The notes under the pieces: model-generated | What the model saw: only the letters and a program-made list of their open reading frames with translations | What the model was told of the DNA's origin: nothing | The model's database searches: none | Made by a program: the position numbers and the translations under genes | Assembly: GCA_019413955.1 (NCBI GenBank) | Contig: DXMX01000051.1 | Location: 1 to 5,343 of the forward strand | Direction: 5' to 3' | From: Collinsella sp. | Lineage (GTDB): Bacteria; Actinomycetota; Coriobacteriia; Coriobacteriales; Coriobacteriaceae | DNA: 5,343 nucleotides | In this document: positions 1 through 4,597 of the stretch, one piece after another | How the letters are laid out: every line of letters starts with the position of its first letter | Numbering within the stretch: the stretch's first letter is position 1

Positions 1-2
1 TT

Positions 3-1193
3 CCGGTGCTTGCCAAGATGGAGCGCGCGGGCATGCTCGTGGACCCCGATCGCCTGCAGAGTCTGTCCGAGGGCCTGGCGACCCAGATTGCCGGGGTCGA
101 GCGGAGCATTCGCGATCTGGCCGGCGACGAGACCTTTAACATCGGCAGTCCCATGCAGCTCTCGCACGTGCTCTTTGACGTGATGGGGCTTCCGACAAAG
201 GGGCTCAAAAAGACCAAGCGCGGCTACTATTCGACCAATGCCAAGGTGCTGAGCGACCTTGCCCGCGACCACGAAATCGTGCGTCTGATTTTGGACTGGC
301 GCGAGAAGTCCAAGATTAAGTCGACCTATCTGGACACGCTAGGTCCGCTGCGTCGTGGCGACGGTCGTGTACACACCACGTACAACCAAACCATTACCGC
401 AACGGGGCGTCTGTCTTCGAGCGAACCGAACTTGCAGAACATCCCGACGCGCTCGGAGCTGGGCCGTACCGTCAAGACGGCGTTTTCGGCGGGCGAGGGA
501 AGTGTCTTTTTGGCGGTGGACTACTCGCAGATCGAGCTGCGTCTGTTGGCGCATCTCTCGGGTGACGATCACCTGGTGCGCGCCTTTAACGAGGGCGAGG
601 ACTTCCATGCCGAGACAGCCGCGCGCGTGTTTGGCGTGCCGGTGTCCGAAGTAACGCCCGATTTGCGCAGCCGCGCCAAGGCCGTGAACTTTGGCATCGT
701 GTATGGTCAGCAGGCCTACGGTCTGTCGCAGTCGCTGCATATCTCGATGGCCGAGGCACGCGACATGATCGATCGCTACTACGAGGCCTACCCGGGCGTG
801 CGCACGTTCCTCGACAACGTGGTGGCGCGCGCCAAGCAGACGGGCTATGCCGAGACCATGTACGGCCGCCGTCGTCATATTCCGGAGCTCAAGGCCAAAA
901 ACCCGCAGCTGCGTGGCTTTGGCGAGCGCACGGCCATGAACCACCCCATGCAGGGAACCGCGGCCGACATCATCAAGATCGCCATGGCCCGCGTAAGCCG
1001 CCGCCTGGAAGAAGAGGGCTTTGCCGCCCACATGATTCTACAGGTACACGATGAACTGGACTTTGAGTGCCCCGTCGACGAAGTCGAGCGCCTGACCTCC
1101 ATGGTCCAAGACGTCATGGAACACGTAGTAGACCTACGCGTACCGTTGATCGCTGAAGCCAGCACCGGCATAACCTGGGCCGATGCCAAATAA
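3..1193 (+). CDS. polA: DNA polymerase I, C-terminal polymerase domain (5'-truncated by window edge)
   Basis: This is the 3' end of polA, the repair and Okazaki-fragment-processing DNA polymerase. The frame is open to the window edge, so the first in-window GTG (6) is an internal valine, not a start. About 397 C-terminal residues are visible, covering the thumb, fingers and palm; the 5' nuclease and the 3'-5' exonuclease-like domain lie upstream. Counting from codon 6, family A motifs appear in order: the TATGRLSS template/primer segment (131-138), motif A DYSQIELR with a catalytic Asp (172-179), the O-helix RSRAKAVNFGIVYG carrying the R-K-F-Y series that binds the incoming dNTP (221-234), and motif C QVHDE with the second catalytic Asp (346-350). 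The O-helix residue is Phe, as in E. coli Pol I, which in the family means discrimination against dideoxynucleotides. The protein ends at TAA 1191-1193 and is followed 35 bp later by a hairpin. No inactivating change is visible in this part. Confidence 0.98.
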   Translation, partial: PVLAKMERAGMLVDPDRLQSLSEGLATQIAGVERSIRDLAGDETFNIGSPMQLSHVLFDVMGLPTKGLKKTKRGYYSTNAKVLSDLARDHEIVRLILDWREKSKIKSTYLDTLGPLRRGDGRVHTTYNQTITATGRLSSSEPNLQNIPTRSELGRTVKTAFSAGEGSVFLAVDYSQIELRLLAHLSGDDHLVRAFNEGEDFHAETAARVFGVPVSEVTPDLRSRAKAVNFGIVYGQQAYGLSQSLHISMAEARDMIDRYYEAYPGVRTFLDNVVARAKQTGYAETMYGRRRHIPELKAKNPQLRGFGERTAMNHPMQGTAADIIKIAMARVSRRLEEEGFAAHMILQVHDELDFECPVDEVERLTSMVQDVMEHVVDLRVPLIAEASTGITWADAK

Positions 1194-1228
1194 AGACGTA
1201 CCAACAACACCAAAGTAGCCAAAAGCAG

Positions 1229-1260
1229 AAGGGGGCTCCTTGCCAACAAGGAGCCCCCTT
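1229..1260 (+). terminator. Perfect 14-bp hairpin behind polA, probable terminator
   Basis: The arms 1229-1242 and 1247-1260 are perfectly complementary (14 bp, GC-rich core GGGGGCTCC) around a four-base CCAA loop, beginning 35 bp after the polA stop. The trailing sequence is only weakly T-rich (TT, CATT), so the U-tract is poor on the + strand. On the - strand the stem is followed by TTCTGCTTTT, so it may work in both directions between these convergent genes. Termination is inferred from position and shape. Confidence 0.8.
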
Positions 1261-1328
1261 CATTCCAAAAAATTCAGCCAAGTATCTAGACGCCAAGACG
1301 CCATCTAGGCGGCAGGTAAGTAAACCTA

Positions 1329-1457
1329 GGGCCTGGCCGGGCGGCACGGGATAACTTTTCGTAGATTCCGCACGCAAAGAAAGCCACTTAATGTGGCTTT
1401 CGTCTTGCGCAGGACCTGACCGAGCGAAAAGTTATCCCGTGCCGCCCGGCCAGGCCC
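1329..1457. repeat. 129-bp element bounded by perfect 33-bp inverted repeats
   Basis: Arms 1329-1361 and 1425-1457 are exact reverse complements over all 33 bp. The outer part is GC-rich (begins GGGCCTGGCCGGGCGG) and the inner part AT-rich (GGGATAACTTTTCG). The 63-bp interior holds a second, independent hairpin at 1380-1400. The element sits between the polA and HAD phosphatase 3' ends, and its right edge lies 10 bp from the HAD stop codon. It encodes no protein. No convincing target-site duplication is visible: the bases just outside are CCTA on the left and GATG on the right. It could be a strong bidirectional terminator, a REP-like palindromic unit, or a small non-autonomous transposable element (MITE). 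The inverted repeat is certain; its class is not. Confidence 0.9.
1379..1401. terminator. Bidirectional terminator-like hairpin inside the inverted repeat
   Basis: AAAGCCAC (1380-1387) and GTGGCTTT (1393-1400) pair perfectly around the loop TTAAT, with a closing G-C pair at 1379/1401. A further five pairs (1373-1377 with 1405-1409) continue outward after a small internal loop. The stem is followed by TTT-rich sequence on both strands, the usual form of a terminator shared by convergent genes, here polA (+) and the HAD gene (-). Confidence 0.6.
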
Positions 1458-1467
1458 GATGGGACGG

Positions 1468-2295
1468 CTACCGAGCCGCCATGATGGCGTCGATGAGCGT
1501 CAGTACGCCCCCGTCGTTGTTGCTCGGAATGCGCCATTTAGCATGCGCGTTCATATGCTCCTCGGCGTTGTCCACGATAAAGCTGTGGCCGACGCGCTCC
1601 AGCATGGGGATGTCGTTGTAGGTGTCGCCCACGGCGGCGGCATCGGCGATATCGATGCCCAGGTGCTCGCAAAGATGCGCGACGCCGGCGCCCTTGTCAA
1701 CGCCCAGGTTCATAAAGTCGATCCACTCGCGCCCGGCGTTGGTGACGTAGAGCTTGTCCGAGAACTCGGGGCTATAGGTCTCGCGGAAAGCGGGCTCGGC
1801 GTCATAGTCGGGGAAGAAGATCGAGATCTTGTTGGACTCGACGTCAAGGCCTTCAAAGGTATCGACGTAGTTGATCGTGTTGTAGTACACGCTGATCTCG
1901 TCGTGGTATTGATGGTCGCGGGCAAGCACGTAAAACTCGTCGAAGCAGCACAGCACGGGGACAGCGCGCGAATCCTCAGAGGCGCGCGCAAGCACCTGCT
2001 GATACAGTGCCACATCGATAGTGCTCTTATAGATATAGTTGCCACGGTAGATAACGCAGGCTCCGTTATCGGGGCAAAAGGCGATGCGGCCCTTGATGTC
2101 CTCGAACATCTCCTCGAGCTTGGGGGCGGGACGTCCGCTGGCGGGGCAGAATACGATGCCTGCGTCGGCGAGCTTGTCCAGGCGCTCATCGAGGCCCTGG
2201 GGCAGCACACGCTCGTCGGTCAGCAACGTTTTGTCCATGTCGACGGCAAGGATCTTGATGTTGCCGATAGCGGCGTCTGATTCATAAGTCTGCAT
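1468..2295 (-). CDS. Cof-type HAD-IIB family phosphatase
   Basis: A complete 275-residue haloacid-dehalogenase superfamily hydrolase, a cytosolic Mg-dependent phosphatase that uses an aspartyl-phosphate intermediate. All four HAD motifs are present. Motif I is DMDKT, with nucleophile D19 and acid/base D21. Motif II is CPASGRP, with S53. Motif III lysine is K201 in GVDKGAG. Motif IV is GDTYND (223-228). The large insert between motifs II and III is the type IIB cap, and the length is typical of Cof/YidA-like enzymes. The ATG at 2295 is preceded on the - strand by GGAAAGG (2309-2303) with a 7-nt spacer, supporting this start. Family members hydrolyse sugar phosphates, pyridoxal phosphate or flavin-pathway intermediates, and the sequence does not reveal the substrate. 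It is divergent from argG and convergent with polA; nothing links it functionally to either. Confidence 0.95.
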   Translation of the reverse strand: MQTYESDAAIGNIKILAVDMDKTLLTDERVLPQGLDERLDKLADAGIVFCPASGRPAPKLEEMFEDIKGRIAFCPDNGACVIYRGNYIYKSTIDVALYQQVLARASEDSRAVPVLCCFDEFYVLARDHQYHDEISVYYNTINYVDTFEGLDVESNKISIFFPDYDAEPAFRETYSPEFSDKLYVTNAGREWIDFMNLGVDKGAGVAHLCEHLGIDIADAAAVGDTYNDIPMLERVGHSFIVDNAEEHMNAHAKWRIPSNNDGGVLTLIDAIMAAR

Positions 2296-2381
2296 AAATG
2301 CGCCTTTCCGTTTCTAGATTGTTTCGGGCGTAATGACCCTCTGCTATGTAATCGAGCGTATTTTCGCAGGATTGGCGCGTA

Positions 2382-2399
2382 TTTGCATCACTATTCACA
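2382..2399. promoter_or_regulatory. Possible ArgR operator (ARG box)
   Basis: The 18-mer TTTGCATCACTATTCACA resembles the ArgR/AhrC operator pattern TnTGAATnnnnATTCAnA: TGCAT, a four-base gap, then ATTCA, with one clear departure in the left half. A looser palindrome, TGAAAA-AAC-TTTTCA (2406-2420), follows about two helical turns away, and a TTTGAATTT half-site lies at 2425-2433. Paired ARG boxes at about this spacing are usual for ArgR hexamers. The location upstream of the predicted argG promoter is reasonable but not ideal for repression. AT-rich DNA gives chance matches easily, so this is a modest call. Confidence 0.35.
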
Positions 2400-2438
2400 A
2401 ACTAATGAAAAAACTTTTCAGAAATTTGAATTTGTCGC

Positions 2439-2466
2439 TTGTGCCGCGGGCACTTTAGCGTAATAT
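2439..2466 (+). promoter_or_regulatory. Predicted sigma-70-type promoter of argG
   Basis: TTGTGC (2439-2444) and TAATAT (2461-2466) are separated by 16 bp and would start transcription near 2472-2474. The AT-rich stretch just upstream (2404-2435) could act as an UP element. A stem-loop (2474-2530) begins exactly at the predicted RNA 5' end, which supports this start. A TAGAAT at 2533-2538 also resembles a -10 box but has no partner -35. This is consensus-based only. Confidence 0.5.
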
Positions 2467-2473
2467 AGCGACC

Positions 2474-2530
2474 ATCGAAAACGGAGAAGGAAAAACAACC
2501 GCTTACCGAGGAAAAGGTACCGTTTACGAT
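2474..2530 (+). promoter_or_regulatory. 5'-terminal stem-loop of the argG leader RNA
   Basis: 2474-2484 (ATCGAAAACGG) pairs with 2520-2530 (CCGTTTACGAT) in ten base pairs interrupted by a single A-A mismatch, closing a 35-nt purine-rich loop. A small TACC/GGTA stem (2504-2507 with 2516-2519) can form inside. It begins at the predicted transcription start and may protect the RNA 5' end or keep the following Shine-Dalgarno sequence open. The function is inferred. Confidence 0.4.
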
Positions 2531-2556
2531 ATTAGAATTGCGCCCGGCGATAGGTG

Positions 2557-2563
2557 AAAGGAG
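2557..2563 (+). promoter_or_regulatory. Ribosome binding site of the leader peptide
   Basis: AAAGGAG, continued by AGG, lies 6 nt before the ATG at 2570. It is the same AAAGGAG core that precedes argH (4583-4589), and it is as strong as or stronger than the argG site. This marks the tiny ORF behind it as genuinely translated rather than a chance reading frame. Confidence 0.75.
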
Positions 2564-2569
2564 AGGCAG

Positions 2570-2644
2570 ATGCAGTTCGTAAAGATCATCACTACTGCAG
2601 ACAATGCCATCCGACGCCAGCGCGCAATTTCCCGACGACGATAA
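2570..2644 (+). CDS. Arginine-rich leader peptide of argG (24 aa)
   Basis: A 24-codon ORF, ATG 2570 to TAA 2642, starting MQFVKIITTADNAI and ending with an arginine-rich tail. Arg occupies positions 15, 16, 18, 22, 23 and 24, six of the last ten residues, and the final three codons are consecutive CGA. The ORF lies 204 bp upstream of argG within its predicted 5' leader, behind an excellent Shine-Dalgarno sequence. The last Arg codons are part of the left arm of a hairpin (2637-2652), and competing stems follow. By analogy with the trp, his and leu leader peptides, its role would be to report charged arginyl-tRNA through ribosome movement, with the peptide itself having no job. Four of six Arg codons are CGA, which argG never uses. 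Direct evidence is the sequence; the sensing role is a strong inference. The alternative is a chance basic micro-ORF. Confidence 0.8.
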   Translation: MQFVKIITTADNAIRRQRAISRRR

Positions 2645-2754
2645 CAATCGTCTCTGTCCGTATGGGGCTAAATGCCCCAACAGAGTCATTTTGAGGTCGT
2701 TGGGTTTTAGCACGACATAGACGCATGTTTCTAGGGCATGTTGTGCTGCTTTTT
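2631..2754 (+). promoter_or_regulatory. Predicted arginine transcription attenuator of argG
   Basis: Several stems compete in this RNA. P1 is 2637-2642 with 2647-2652 (GACGAT/ATCGTC) and includes the last leader codons. P2 is 2652-2657 with 2680-2685 (CTCTGT/ACAGAG), topped by TGGGGC/GCCCCA (2663-2668 with 2674-2679). Segment 2696-2704 (GTCGTTGGG) can pair with the leader codons at 2631-2639 (CCCGACGAC, nine pairs including one G-U), excluding P1. Alternatively its first five bases pair with ACGAC at 2712-2716, which would break the final terminator stem. Ribosome position on the Arg codons should therefore select between read-through and termination ahead of argG. The pairings are visible by eye; energies and the exact direction of the switch were not computed. 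Confidence 0.65.
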
Positions 2755-2798
2755 GCTATTTAACCTGATATTGCACGGTTTTTGACCTCGAAATGACT
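2684..2798. repeat. 15-bp imperfect inverted repeat flanking the attenuator terminator
   Basis: AGTCATTTTGAGGTC (2684-2698) and GACCTCGAAATGACT (2784-2798) are reverse complements apart from one position that pairs as G-U in RNA. They enclose the terminator hairpin (2709-2747), giving a 115-bp nested palindrome. In read-through RNA this stem would occupy 2696-2698 and so exclude the antiterminator pairing. It may be an extra layer of the switch, or it may show that a small palindromic element was inserted here. Confidence 0.7.
2709..2754 (+). terminator. Attenuator terminator hairpin in the argG leader
   Basis: AGCACGACAT (2709-2718) pairs with ATGTTGTGCT (2738-2747) over ten pairs including one G-U. 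The loop is 19 nt, and two bases after the stem comes a run of five T (2750-2754) followed by GCTATTT. This fits an intrinsic terminator about 95 nt before the argG start codon, so by position it can only be conditional. The large loop makes it weaker than the hairpins elsewhere in the window. Confidence 0.6.
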
Positions 2799-2834
2799 TG
2801 CAACTGACCGATGTTCTAACTAGCTACCAAGGGC

Positions 2835-2841
2835 GAAAGGA
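2835..2841 (+). promoter_or_regulatory. Ribosome binding site fixing the argG start
   Basis: GAAAGGA lies 7 nt before ATG 2849. The reading frame is open further upstream to a TTG at 2798, but that codon has no Shine-Dalgarno sequence, and the extra 17 residues would precede the normal ArgG N terminus. This site therefore decides the start. Confidence 0.85.
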
Positions 2842-2848
2842 AACAGCC

Positions 2849-4075
2849 ATGAGCAAGGAAAAAGTCGTTCTCGCATATTCCGGTGGTCTTGATACATCCG
2901 TATGTGTCAAGTGGCTCCAGGACGAGAAGAATCTCGATGTCGTTTGTGTCTGCGGCAACGTGGGCCAGGAGGAGACCGGTCTGGACGCCAAGAAGCAGAA
3001 GGCCCTCGACCTGGGCGTTCTGGATTGCCAGGTGCTCGATCTGCGCGACGAGTTCTCCGATGAGTTCCTGACTAAGGCTATCGCCGCAAACTCTATGTAC
3101 GAGAACAAGTATCCGCTGCTCTCTGCTCTGTCCCGTCCGCTGCTTGCCAAGAAGCTCGTCGAGGTCGCTCACGAGTTTGACGCCACGTATGTCGCTCACG
3201 GCTGCACCGGCAAGGGTAACGACCAGGTTCGTTTTGAGGCTGCCGTCAAGGCCCTCGACCCCGAGCTTAAGGTTATCGCCCCGGTTCGCGAGTGGGATCT
3301 GAAGTGCCGTCCGGACGAGGTCGCCTATGCTCACGCCCATAACGTGCCGGTTCCCGAGGGTGCCAACGACAACCCCTATTCCATCGACGACAACCTGTGG
3401 GGTCGCGCCATCGAGTGCGGTCACCTGGAGGATCCCTGGAACGAGCCGCTCGACGACGCCTGGGTTATGACCAAGAACCCCGAGGACACGCCGGACACCC
3501 CGACCTACACCGAGATTGAGTTTGAGGCCGGCAAGCCCGTCGCCGTCGACGGCAAGAAGATGAAGCTCTCCGAGATCGTCATCGCCCTCAACAAGATCTC
3601 CGGCGACAATGGCTTTGGCCGCCTCGATTTGGTCGAGGATCGTCTGGTGGGCCTCAAGAGCCGTGAGTGCTACGAGGTTCCCGGCGCCCTGACGCTCATC
3701 ACCGCCCACAAGGCGCTCGAGGACATCTGCGTCGAGGGCGACCTGCTCAAGACCAAGATCAAGCTCGAGCAGGATTGGGCCACCGCCGTGTACAACGGCC
3801 AGTGGTACAGCCCGCTCAAAAACGCGCTCGATGCCTTTATGGCCGATACCCAGAAGTTCGTGACCGGCACTGTCCGTCTGAAGTTCTTTAAGGGCAACTG
3901 CCATGTCGTCGGCCGCAAGAGCCCCTTCAGCCTTTACGACTACGGTCTGGCTACCTACGACCGCGACACCACGTTTGACGAGAAGGCCAGCGCCGGCTTT
4001 ATCGAGATCGATACGCTGTCGCTCAAGACGTGGGCAAAGGTCCAGGGTCCCAGCTCCGCCGCCGCCCAGGCCTAG
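2849..4075 (+). CDS. argG: Argininosuccinate synthase
   Basis: Complete 408-residue argininosuccinate synthase, a cytosolic enzyme that joins citrulline and aspartate using ATP (released as AMP + PPi), the penultimate step of arginine synthesis. The N terminus reads KVVLAYSGGLDTS, with the SGGLDTS PP-loop of the N-type ATP pyrophosphatase fold at residues 11-17. The second family signature GCTGKGNDQVRFE is at 118-130, and the YSIDDNLWGRAIECG (177-191) and GRKSPFSLYDYGLATYD (355-371) blocks are intact. Length is typical of the family (about 400). The ATG at 2849 follows a good Shine-Dalgarno sequence. Expression is probably controlled by the leader peptide and attenuator at 2570-2754, possibly also by ArgR. 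All twelve Arg codons are CGT (6) or CGC (6). It shares orientation with argH, 522 bp downstream. No defects are seen. Confidence 0.98.
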   Translation: MSKEKVVLAYSGGLDTSVCVKWLQDEKNLDVVCVCGNVGQEETGLDAKKQKALDLGVLDCQVLDLRDEFSDEFLTKAIAANSMYENKYPLLSALSRPLLAKKLVEVAHEFDATYVAHGCTGKGNDQVRFEAAVKALDPELKVIAPVREWDLKCRPDEVAYAHAHNVPVPEGANDNPYSIDDNLWGRAIECGHLEDPWNEPLDDAWVMTKNPEDTPDTPTYTEIEFEAGKPVAVDGKKMKLSEIVIALNKISGDNGFGRLDLVEDRLVGLKSRECYEVPGALTLITAHKALEDICVEGDLLKTKIKLEQDWATAVYNGQWYSPLKNALDAFMADTQKFVTGTVRLKFFKGNCHVVGRKSPFSLYDYGLATYDRDTTFDEKASAGFIEIDTLSLKTWAKVQGPSSAAAQA

Positions 4076-4207
4076 CGCCTCCTTCCCTTGGTATCCGCGC
4101 GGCCCATCCGCGTGATACATATCGGGCGCACGGGGTACCTACCTTTCGTTATGCTTGCTGACACTTCTTAACATCGGTGGCCCCTACGTTCCGCCCGCAT
4201 ATATGAT

Positions 4208-4221
4208 GCCGCTTCTGCGGC
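4208..4221 (+). other. Small GC-rich hairpin downstream of argG
   Basis: GCCGC (4208-4212) and GCGGC (4217-4221) pair around TTCT, 8 nt before the large terminator-like hairpin at 4229. There is no U-tract. It could be part of the argG 3' end structure or chance. The 133 bp between the argG stop and 4208 show no ORF with a ribosome binding site and no convincing promoter. Confidence 0.35.
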
Positions 4222-4228
4222 TGAGTCC

Positions 4229-4258
4229 GAGCCCCGCCGGGGTTGTCCGGCGGGGCTC
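4229..4258 (+). terminator. Strong 12-bp GC hairpin between argG and the small gene
   Basis: GAGCCCCGCCGG (4229-4240) and CCGGCGGGGCTC (4247-4258) pair perfectly around the loop GGTTGT, followed by CTTCTATCAATTT. Position and stem are those of an intrinsic terminator for argG, but the T-run is interrupted, so some read-through is likely. No good promoter is visible between it and the gene starting at 4309. It may therefore lower, rather than abolish, expression of the small gene and argH, or a promoter may have been missed. Confidence 0.75.
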
Positions 4259-4308
4259 CTTCTATCAATTTGGCGGCTCTGTGCCTATATATATGAGGAG
4301 TATCCATT

Positions 4309-4479
4309 ATGTTCAATGCTATCGCGCATGCTTTGCTTGCCCTCGCGCCCGAGTTCGATGCTGTAAGGGTCGAGGACGTTCCTATGAGCCTGAAGGCCTG
4401 GATCGATGGTTCGCAGGGCAACATCCGGAGGGAGACGTTGGGCGCCAAGTGCATGGTGCGTCACTTCTTTGCAAATTAG
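4309..4479 (+). CDS. Small hypothetical protein (56 aa) between argG and argH
   Basis: ATG 4309 to TAG 4477 encodes 56 residues, beginning MFNAIAHALLALAPEFDAVR and ending CMVRHFFAN. A very good Shine-Dalgarno sequence, GAGGAG (4295-4300), lies 8 nt upstream, which is the main reason to call it a real gene. The first 13 residues are hydrophobic (IAHALLALA) but too short for a clear membrane helix, and no signal-peptide cleavage pattern is seen. There is one Cys and one Trp, and no recognised motif. Three of its four Arg codons are AGG or CGG, unlike argG. Sitting 118 bp before argH in the same direction, it may be co-transcribed with it. A role as a second leader is conceivable but the Arg codons are not clustered. 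I do not recognise the family. Confidence 0.6.
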   Translation: MFNAIAHALLALAPEFDAVRVEDVPMSLKAWIDGSQGNIRRETLGAKCMVRHFFAN

Positions 4480-4597
4480 CCACATGGCCCCGCGCGCGGC
4501 AGGGAGTGTGTAAAACTAGCGGTTGATAAATCGCTTTAGCGACAGGGCACATTGCTTTGGACGCTTGTTTTGGTATTTGGAGAAAGGAGACGGTTCC
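4480..4597 (+). other. Intergenic spacer before argH, no clear element
   Basis: This 118-bp spacer contains a CCGCGCGCGG palindrome (4490-4499), a weak TCGC-TTTA-GCGA hairpin (4531-4542) and the argH Shine-Dalgarno sequence. TTGATA at 4524 resembles a -35 box but lacks a -10 at suitable spacing, so nothing here is called as a promoter or terminator. Confidence 0.4.

Noticed and set aside
339..1031. Long - strand open frame opposite polA
   Set aside because: It lies wholly within polA, has no recognisable domain and a composition typical of antisense frames in GC-rich genes.
1288..1303. Tandem AGACGCCA AGACGCCA direct repeat
   Set aside because: Only two 8-bp units, short enough to be chance or simple slippage, with no associated structure beyond a 4-bp stem.
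1431..1439. GTTATCCCG in the inverted repeat as a DnaA box
   Set aside because: Only the TTATCC core matches TTATCCACA, with no cluster of further boxes, and polA is not an origin-marker neighbourhood by itself.
2402..2713. 103-codon - strand frame in the argG leader
   Set aside because: It lies in a region full of + strand regulatory structure, has no recognisable family and no clear ribosome binding site; the leader interpretation explains the sequence better.
2782..2810. TTGACC at 2782 as the -35 of a second argG promoter
   Set aside because: No acceptable -10 hexamer at 16-18 bp; the TTGACC is explained as part of the inverted repeat.
2798..2848. In-frame TTG extension giving a longer ArgG
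   Set aside because: No Shine-Dalgarno sequence precedes TTG 2798, the extra residues lie before the standard ArgG N terminus, and ATG 2849 has a well-placed GAAAGGA.
2816..4120. 434-codon - strand open frame opposite argG
   Set aside because: Shadow of argG caused by GC-biased third positions; argG itself has every family signature.
4484..4513. Nine-codon ORF with one Arg before argH as a second leader peptide
   Set aside because: It has no Shine-Dalgarno sequence, only one Arg codon and no terminator-like hairpin with a U-tract after it.
4155..4526. 123-codon + strand frame overlapping the argG terminator hairpin and the 56-aa gene
   Set aside because: TTG start without a Shine-Dalgarno sequence, runs through a strong hairpin, and gives an implausible Cys/Arg-rich low-order protein; the 56-aa frame has the better start signal.
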